NCBI RefSeq assembly: GCF_036452155.1
Contig: NZ_JAWJZY010000001.1
DNA length: 64,000 nucleotides
Origin: Sorlinia euscelidii
GTDB taxonomy: Bacteria; Pseudomonadota; Alphaproteobacteria; Acetobacterales; Acetobacteraceae
Reading direction: 5' to 3' (one strand)
Shown: piece after piece, positions 58,103-64,000 of the stretch
How positions within the stretch are numbered: the first letter of the stretch is position 1
Layout of the letters: each line of letters begins with the position of its first letter
Notes under the pieces: generated by a model
What the model was told of the DNA's origin: nothing
Databases searched by the model: none
Seen by the model: only the letters and a program-made list of their open reading frames with translations
Position numbers and translations under genes: made by a program

Positions 58103-59490
58103 CCATGCCGAATTTGGGGACGCGCGCGGCCGCGCCATCATTTCATCGACATCTGACGGAACAGCAATGGCGTGAACAGGCAGCGGCGCCTTCCGGAAAT
58201 TTTATCGGTCTCTGGTGTGACGATGATAATGCCTATCACCTTTGCTGGGATCGACAGTCGCCCGTTTTGTACAGCACGCCGCTCATTGATCGGCGTTATT
58301 TCGGCCTGTCCCACGCCACGCGCGCCGCCAGCCTGGCAGAACGCGTGGCGTTGGAACTCTGGGGCGCGATGCCGTTGGACGCGCTGAGTGACGAACCGCT
58401 TCTGGACCATGAAAAGTGGCTCAGCGTCTGGCCGCTTTCCCGGCGCGCCTTGCCTTCAGCCGCCTCCTCCGCCCTCCTCACGCGCGATCCCCTTTTTACC
58501 GCCACATCGCGGCCCGGCCTCCTCAGGAAAAGCCACTCCGGCCTGAGAGTGGGCAGGTCTCACCGGGGCCTGCACAAACGCCTCCTGGAAAAATCGATTA
58601 CGGAGGCGCTTCAGATGGTGGGCAGATTGGCATCGGGTGAAACTGTCAGCGCGCCATTAGTGATGGCTCAGGCGCTGGAAGCCTGTCACGGGATTGGAAT
58701 TTCGCCACGCGACCGCGATGGGCGCTTGATCCTCGCGGAGGTCGAACGTCTCCGCGTCCACTTCGAGTCGATCATCGCCGTGGCGCGCCTCACCGGGCAG
58801 GAGCTTCTGGAAACACATGCAGCACTGATTTTGAGAAAATGCGAACAGGCCTGTGCGGAACATGCAGGTGGGCATCACATGATGGGCTGCATCATGCTGG
58901 GCGGCATGTCACCGGCAATCGACGCGACGGCTTTGGCGAAGGCGATCATCTCAACCCTTCCCGCGCGTCTTCCCTTGCTCGTCAAACTCATTTCCCACGC
59001 GGAGACGGTGTTGACGCGCCGTGCCACTGTGCCGCGTCATCGGGCAGAGGCTCACCTTCTTCGCGGCGTTAATGGGAGGGCCTCGGGTTATAAGGGGGAC
59101 CTCCGCCTTATGCGACGTGACCCTCGTTTTACCATCAAGCTGGATGCATTGAGTCTCAAAGGCGATGCTTATGCGCGACTGTGGAACCGCTACCACGAAA
59201 TCACGGAGTCTCTGGCCTATCTGACCGCGATCCATGACCACGATACGCATGAAATCGACATTGCCCGACCGGTCGTTTATGAAGCGCATGAAGCCACCAG
59301 CTTTATTGAAGGCGCGCGCGGGGAAAGCTGGTGCTGGGTGAAGTGTCAGGACGAACGCCTGACCCATTTCCACCTTCAGACAGGCAGTTTCAACACACTT
59401 CCCGTGCTTCTGGAACTTTGCCTTGCCGGAGAGGATGAGCAATTTCTGGAAGCTTCATTTGCCTATTCCCCCGCAGGCGCGGAGCTCTGA
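58099..59490 (+). CDS. Hydrogenase-4 large-subunit-like protein without nickel ligands (gene 6)
   Basis: A 463-residue protein matching HyfG/HycE along its length: a NuoC-like N-terminal domain (ELWGAMPLDALSDEPLLDHEKW, residues 86-107), then the NuoD/large-subunit domain with SHRGLHKR near 154, ALEACHGIGISPRDRDGR, EVERLRVHF, GHHMMGCIMLGGM (258-270) and a final AFIEGARGE-like block. In active enzymes two CxxC motifs bind Ni-Fe. Here the first is replaced around ACHGIG, and the last (CNxSFNC type) is SFAYSPAGAEL. It therefore cannot hold a Ni-Fe centre. No small-subunit (HyfI) gene follows. Confidence 0.8.
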   Translation: MTMPNLGTRAAAPSFHRHLTEQQWREQAAAPSGNFIGLWCDDDNAYHLCWDRQSPVLYSTPLIDRRYFGLSHATRAASLAERVALELWGAMPLDALSDEPLLDHEKWLSVWPLSRRALPSAASSALLTRDPLFTATSRPGLLRKSHSGLRVGRSHRGLHKRLLEKSITEALQMVGRLASGETVSAPLVMAQALEACHGIGISPRDRDGRLILAEVERLRVHFESIIAVARLTGQELLETHAALILRKCEQACAEHAGGHHMMGCIMLGGMSPAIDATALAKAIISTLPARLPLLVKLISHAETVLTRRATVPRHRAEAHLLRGVNGRASGYKGDLRLMRRDPRFTIKLDALSLKGDAYARLWNRYHEITESLAYLTAIHDHDTHEIDIARPVVYEAHEATSFIEGARGESWCWVKCQDERLTHFHLQTGSFNTLPVLLELCLAGEDEQFLEASFAYSPAGAEL

Positions 59491-59521
59491 CATCCGTAAA
59501 TTCGCGCGAATCGTCTGTTTT

Positions 59522-60976
59522 TCAGGTGCCACACCATGTGGTGTGGACTTCTTCCTCCCGTGTTGGCGGCGCCTCAAAAATCGCGTTCTGAAGATAAGGA
59601 TGGGTCACAGCGTCAAAAAGCTGATGAAACGGCTTCAGGTCACCGCCCTCCGCCGCGACAATAACTTTTTCAACCTGATGATTTCGCGGGATCACGGCGG
59701 GATTATGTTGTGACATGATGTCCACCGCCATTTTGAACCCACCCGGTCGATGCGTCACCCGAGCTGCCCATTTTTCGGCCCAATCCTTGTAAGCACGCGG
59801 GTTACGTAAGGCAATCTCACCCCCGACATCCGCGACCCGATCCGGCAGCGTGCGGAAAAACCGCGTATAATCCATCGATTCCGCTGTCAAAATGTTCAGA
59901 CAGCCATCAATGACCGCGTTGTCTTCCGTATTACCCCCGGGCAATCCCAGTTTCTGCGCCATGAGGCCACGGTAGCGACGTTGAAAACGAGATGTAAAAT
60001 CGTCAATGATGTCGCGCATCGGTGCGATGGCATCATCATCCTCTGAGAAAAGTAGCGACTCAGCGAAACGCGCCAGATTCCAGCGCGCGACATCCGCCTG
60101 GCGATTGAAGCCATAGCGCCCCCGCACATCGATCCCGCTGAACACTTTGTCGGGCACATAACTGTCCAGGAAGGCGAACGGCCCGTAATCGATTGTCTCC
60201 CCCGCGATCGACATATTATCGGTGTTCATGACACCATGGATGAAGCCAAGGCTCATCCAATGCGCGATCAGATCCGCCTGCGCATCCGCGACGGCGTCGA
60301 ATAAGGAGACGCGCAACGCATCAATATCAGGGTTTTCATCACCGGCAACGGTGTCCCGATCGGCATAGAGCTTTGTTGCGGCAAAAAGAACCATTGCCCG
60401 GAGGGCGGTCACATCGCCGCGGCACGCCGCATATTGAAAGGACCCCACCCGCAAATAAGAGCGACTCACCCGCGTCAGGATAGCGCCTGGCAAGGCGCGT
60501 TCCCGCAACACGTCCTCCCCTGTGGCGACCGCCGCCAGGGCGCGCGTCGTTTTGACACCGATGGCATGCATGGCTTCGCTCAAAAGATATTCTCGCAAAA
60601 CCGGCCCGATCGCGGCGCGCCCATCGCCTTGGCGGGAAAAAACCGTCCTTCCCGCGCCCTTTAGTTGCACATCAAAGGATGTTCCCTCACAGTCCTGCAC
60701 CGTGCCGAGAAGCATCGCGCGCCCATCTCCCAGACTGGGCACAAACTGCCCGAACTGGTGCCCGGCATAGGCCTGTGCACCTGGGAGAACGCCCGCCGGC
60801 ATATGGCATCCTGCAAGCATGGCCACGCCTTCCGTTGAAGCAAGCCAGGTCGCATTAAACCCGAGCCGCCCCGCCAGCGCTTCGTTCACGGAGAGGAGAG
60901 TCGGTTTCGAAACGGGAGACAGAGTTACGTCTCTCCACAGCGATTCAGGCCATTTCCGATAGGATGGCGCCAGCAT
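59522..60976 (-). CDS. selO: Protein adenylyltransferase SelO (YdiU family)
   Basis: A 484-residue SelO pseudokinase. Recognised parts are YAGHQFGQFVPSLGDGRA, VQLKGAGRTVFSR, FIHGVMNTDNMSIAGETIDYGPFAFLD in short pieces, and the C-terminal CGT, where animal homologues have selenocysteine. SelO transfers AMP from ATP to protein side chains and is linked to oxidative-stress control of redox proteins. It is a single-gene unit, tail to tail with the Hyf-like operon (31-base gap). Confidence 0.93.
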   Translation of the reverse strand: MLAPSYRKWPESLWRDVTLSPVSKPTLLSVNEALAGRLGFNATWLASTEGVAMLAGCHMPAGVLPGAQAYAGHQFGQFVPSLGDGRAMLLGTVQDCEGTSFDVQLKGAGRTVFSRQGDGRAAIGPVLREYLLSEAMHAIGVKTTRALAAVATGEDVLRERALPGAILTRVSRSYLRVGSFQYAACRGDVTALRAMVLFAATKLYADRDTVAGDENPDIDALRVSLFDAVADAQADLIAHWMSLGFIHGVMNTDNMSIAGETIDYGPFAFLDSYVPDKVFSGIDVRGRYGFNRQADVARWNLARFAESLLFSEDDDAIAPMRDIIDDFTSRFQRRYRGLMAQKLGLPGGNTEDNAVIDGCLNILTAESMDYTRFFRTLPDRVADVGGEIALRNPRAYKDWAEKWAARVTHRPGGFKMAVDIMSQHNPAVIPRNHQVEKVIVAAEGGDLKPFHQLFDAVTHPYLQNAIFEAPPTREEEVHTTWCGT

Positions 60977-61182
60977 ATTTCCTCCGTTTGATAGGATGAC
61001 TCAACCCGGCACAGCGCCTTTCTGCCGAGAAATATGATGAGTTTCCTGCAACTTCAATAGTTTACTTCTGCGTTCTGAATTGCGATAAAGACTCATGTAA
61101 TTCCGCCATATTACAGGCTTTAAGCGCCCCCGGGAGCAAACTGAACCTTTATTTTTGGGACGTCATTCGGCAAAAGACAATC
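60977..61182. other. Divergent intergenic region between selO and flippase genes
   Basis: About 200 bases, AT-rich around 61040-61120, which should hold both promoters. No clear promoter elements or repeats were identified. Confidence 0.4.
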
Positions 61183-62519
61183 ATGTCAGCGCATTCAATT
61201 CTTTATCGGCGCATTTTCAGCAATGTCAGTTTTCTGACAATTGGGCGCGTGGCCAACGCAATATGCAGTTTCGCCTATATTTCGTTGGCGATCCGTGCGT
61301 TGGGACTGCGCGATTTCGGCATACTCATCCTGATTCATTCGCTTGCAACGACGGCTTCAACCATCACGCGGCTGCAATCGTGGCAGACGATGATCCATTT
61401 TGGCGATGCGCCTTTCAAGACGGGCGATGAAGGTCTGTTGAAACAGATTATCGGGTTCTGTGTCCGGCTTGATCTCCTCTCTGCGCTGGCGGCTATTATT
61501 TTCGGGCTGATCAGTGTCATTTTCTACAGTTTCACGTCAGGTTGGTCATCGCAGGAGCGTTTGCTCGCCTTTGCCTATCTGATTGTCTGCCCTTTCAAAT
61601 ATACGGGCTGGGCGCAGGGCGTCCTGCGCCTGACAGGACGATTCGCTCTTGTGCCCGTAACCGATTCGGCGACGGCATTATTCCGCACATTCGGCGCGGC
61701 GATTGGTTTCTTCGCGCATATGACTCTGCAGTTTTTTGTCGCTGTCTGGGGTGGAACGGTGTTGCTGGATTATGCGCTCTTCATATTTTTCGCGATCCGC
61801 ACTTTGCGGAAAGATGCCCATATCCGCCTCGACTGGCAAAGCACCTTGCTGAACTGGAAGTGGCGGCTGGAGGGCATGTGGGCCTTCACGCGCTCGACCA
61901 GCCTCAATCAAACGCTCAGCCTCGTCGCCGGCAATGTCAGCACTCTGATCGTCGGGAATCTTCTTGGCCCGGCGGAGGCCGCGATCTTCCGCATCTGCCG
62001 CCAGATCGCCGACGGGATCGTAACCCCGGCGCAACTCCTCTCACCCGTTCTTTATCCGGAACTGACGCGTCTGCGCGCGGAAAGAAACTGGAAGGGCCTG
62101 GCCCGCGTCACCTGGAAGATTTTCGCCATTCTCTGCGCGGTCTCCGTCGCGTTGCTGATTGTTTCCGCTCTGGCGGGGGGAAGATATTTGCTTTGATGCT
62201 GCATTTGCACGTCAAGGGAAGCACCCATTATATATCGATCATGCTCGTGGCCGCGGCGTTCAGCCTGCTGATCGTCCCGCTGGAGCCGATGCTGATTGTC
62301 ATGGGGCACGTGTCGCGTCTGGTGCGTGCGCGCTCTATCCTGCTTCTTCTCTATTTCCCGATATTGGTGGTGCTGACGCGCAGGTTCTCGCTCACCGGCG
62401 CGTGTTACACGGCAGCCATCTGCAATTTCGCCGTGCTGATTTACTGGGTCTGGAGTGCGCGACGATGTACGCGCCGGGCCATAAAAGGCCGGACGCACGC
62501 CCAGCCGACGCCATCGTGA
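61183..62519 (+). pseudogene. Polysaccharide-type flippase (Wzx/MATE-like), frameshifted
   Basis: The joined product is about 445 residues with some twelve membrane segments, starting FLTIGRVANAICSFAYISLA and containing GNVSTLIVGNLLGPAEAAIFRICRQ, typical of oligosaccharide flippases. The frame breaks in the run of six G at 62175-62180 after IVSALAGG. The last two to three helices (ALMLHLHVKGSTHY to the end at 62519) lie in another frame; one extra base restores the join. It should move lipid-linked glycans across the inner membrane and is convergent with a glycan-related gene. Confidence 0.8.
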
Positions 62520-62520
62520 T

Positions 62521-63441
62521 TCAGGCGTTTCGGCTGCGTTGCGCCGCACGGTTTCGGAGGGCGCGACGGGCTTCGATGATGAGCAGATTGGGCGAGAGCG
62601 TGCGTTTTTTGACGTCAAAAAAAGTCAGGTCGCCACAGGCGGAGAGTGTGTGGAGCCCTTCAAGATAAGGCGCGAAATCGGGAGCTGGATTGAGACGCGG
62701 CCCGCAGGAGAGCTTGACGGAAGCGGGGCTTAAACTGTCAAACCATAAGGGCCGGATGCCACGCCCGTAACCCCCTACGCAATCCTGAACCGGCAGCATC
62801 ACCTGGCCATCAATCTCGACCGCCATTCCGCCCGGTCGGGCACTGGCGTGATCGACCCGTATCGGGTTGCCGGCATGGCGCGTCCAGTGCCCTGTCAGGC
62901 GATTTGCATAGGCGCAATGCAATGCATTGACCCCGTTTTGCACAGCGTGAAGCGGCGTGTAAAACAGCCACCACATGCCGTGGAAATTCAGCATCGTTGC
63001 GTCAATGGCAACGTCCTCACCGAGCGCGATATCGCATGTTGCCTCCCACTCATCCGGGAAGGTCCGGGCGCGGTAAAGTGTCAGTTTACCGGATTGGAAG
63101 GCCTCCGGCAGCATCCAGATCTCTCCATCTGACGCGAAAACCTGCGGGTAGGATAAGTGCCAGGGCTTTTCGAGGACAATACGCGACTCGATGACGCGCC
63201 CCTTCGCATCAAGTGCCGCCCACTCAATGCGCCCATGGCGGTCCCGGTAATCAAACACTTCACTGAAAAGATGCAGGCTGTCCCCCAGCCGCAAGCCGAA
63301 TGGATCGGCCCGAAACTGGTAGGAACGGGGCATGTCGGGAAGCCAGGTGACATCGAACCCGGAGAAACCGCCCATCGTCACAATGTCATCGACCGGCGCA
63401 AAGCAAAGTCCGGTGCGCCAGATATCTTTTTTGATCGCCAT
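62521..63441 (-). CDS. Beta-propeller glycan-modifying enzyme (glucosamine inositolphosphorylceramide transferase N-terminal-like)
   Basis: A 306-residue soluble protein with repeating blade-like segments: ADPFGLRLGDSLHLFSEVF, SYPQVFASDGEIWMLPEA, DATMLNFHGMWWLFYT and RPGGMAVEIDGQVMLPVQD. This pattern is shared with the five-bladed GH43-like propellers found in bacterial surface-polysaccharide clusters and in the family named after glucosamine inositolphosphorylceramide transferase. No catalytic assignment is possible by eye. It ends 1 base from the end of the flippase gene, supporting a role in surface glycan synthesis. Confidence 0.65.
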   Translation of the reverse strand: MAIKKDIWRTGLCFAPVDDIVTMGGFSGFDVTWLPDMPRSYQFRADPFGLRLGDSLHLFSEVFDYRDRHGRIEWAALDAKGRVIESRIVLEKPWHLSYPQVFASDGEIWMLPEAFQSGKLTLYRARTFPDEWEATCDIALGEDVAIDATMLNFHGMWWLFYTPLHAVQNGVNALHCAYANRLTGHWTRHAGNPIRVDHASARPGGMAVEIDGQVMLPVQDCVGGYGRGIRPLWFDSLSPASVKLSCGPRLNPAPDFAPYLEGLHTLSACGDLTFFDVKKRTLSPNLLIIEARRALRNRAAQRSRNA

Positions 63442-63545
63442 GTTTAACCCGGTCCCTTCATGACTTGCCGATGGCCCACCCCGAAGCGCTCAATGGTGCG
63501 ACCGGGGTCATGTCGAGGCAGATCGGCCAATCCGGCCGCGTCGCC

Positions 63546-63983
63546 TCACTTTGGATCGATATGATAAACGCAGTGGGCGATATTTTGCTGCACACGTGCC
63601 GAAATCAAGATTTGGGAGGCATCGGCCCCCGCCGCGCGCATGACTGTCAGTAAGGATCGTAATGTCGTGTCACTGGCATGGCCTAACTGATCAGCCTGCC
63701 CCTTCAGATCAATGGGCGCCGGGCAGGTGGCCTGCACCACGAAGAGAAGCTGCGCGTTACGCGCCAAGGCAAATTTGACGGATTTTGTGACGACCGGCGC
63801 CCAATCATCCTCAGGCGTATCATCGGAGAATTTGATGAAGGGTGCTGGCGCGGGCTGGATGATGACAGGCTTGCGCGGTGGTTCAGGGCGGCGACCCGCA
63901 TGGGCGTCAAACCATCGTTGCCCTGGAGGTGCGCAACTGCTCAGAAGGATGAGCATCCCGCAAGTGACCGGTGCGGCGCGCAT
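63546..63983 (-). CDS. Hypothetical lipoprotein, 145 residues
   Basis: The N-terminus has a short signal peptide with lipobox LLSSC (Cys near residue 17), then a Pro-rich linker and a small folded domain with two further cysteines (ATCPAP and AHCVYH). I do not recognise the family. Its C-terminal part (SLLTVMRAAGADASQILISARV) has the look of the conserved segment of small periplasmic CpaD-type pilus-assembly lipoproteins, but this is only a suggestion. It lies near the right edge of the window, on the same strand as the propeller gene. Confidence 0.6.
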   Translation of the reverse strand: MRAAPVTCGMLILLSSCAPPGQRWFDAHAGRRPEPPRKPVIIQPAPAPFIKFSDDTPEDDWAPVVTKSVKFALARNAQLLFVVQATCPAPIDLKGQADQLGHASDTTLRSLLTVMRAAGADASQILISARVQQNIAHCVYHIDPK

Positions 63984-64000
63984 GATATAGGCGACGCAGG

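Noticed and set aside
59500..59511. Palindrome ATTCGCGCGAAT between the Hyf-like operon and selO
   Set aside because: There is no loop for a stable hairpin and only a short T run follows, so it does not qualify as a terminator.
2557..62519. Programmed ribosomal frameshifting as the reason for the broken genes
   Set aside because: The sites are in unrelated genes, do not match usual slippery heptamers with downstream structures, and relatives encode these proteins in one frame.
1..64000. CRISPR arrays, transposases, prophage genes and rRNA
   Set aside because: No repeat-spacer array, transposase, phage structural gene or rRNA sequence was recognised anywhere in the window.

Overview
The window looks like chromosome of an acetic acid bacterium or close relative (Acetobacteraceae, Alphaproteobacteria). 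This is inferred from gene content: an aerobic cobalamin pathway with CobG, CobE and CobK, a pentitol dehydrogenase/xylulokinase block, zwf beside a GH15 glycosidase, TonB/PiuC iron uptake and an EmrAB-NodT pump. GC is moderately high except in a few AT-rich patches. No database search was possible, so the genus is left open.

Layout. 1-2.5 kb: an unidentified gene tail, a truncated YgjP-type metallopeptidase, tRNA-Leu(TAA), then an AT-rich patch with two unknown genes. 2.5-8.4 kb: Rrf2 regulator, cupin and a broken NAD-dependent epimerase; then the iron set piuC, Sel1-repeat protein and TonB siderophore receptor. 8.6-15.2 kb: corrin ring genes cobG-H-I-J, cobL-E-M on the minus strand, with cobK inverted. 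15.3-29.9 kb: a complete 13-gene complex I operon (nuoA, B, CD, E-N, minus strand) of the E. coli type with fused nuoCD; a Fur-box-like sequence lies upstream. 30-33.5 kb: GH15 enzyme and zwf. 33.5-37.9 kb: nodT-emrB-emrA efflux operon. 38.8-42.2 kb: small unknown gene, TauE/SafE permease, pepA-holC. 42.2-45.6 kb: xylB, ribitol dehydrogenase and a second SDR. 46.3-51.4 kb: TonB receptor followed by an iron-siderophore ABC transporter. 51.7-54 kb: catalase-family protein with a histone-H1-like tail, and an aldo/keto reductase. 54.1-59.5 kb: a six-gene overlapping operon resembling the membrane arm of hydrogenase-4/formate hydrogenlyase, but without nickel-binding cysteines and without iron-sulfur subunits. 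59.5-64 kb: SelO pseudokinase, a Wzx-type flippase, a cell-surface-glycan enzyme and a lipoprotein.

Two points stand out. First, the Hyf-like operon is co-linear and tightly packed but has lost the residues and partners needed for hydrogen chemistry, so it may encode an undescribed membrane complex. Second, nine genes (cupin, epimerase, cobL, cobJ, cobH, nuoCD, emrA, TonB receptor, flippase) carry twelve lesions, and every one is explained by a single missing base in a G/C run. That pattern suggests consensus errors in the assembly more than real gene decay, and it should be settled before anyone concludes that complex I or B12 synthesis is lost.
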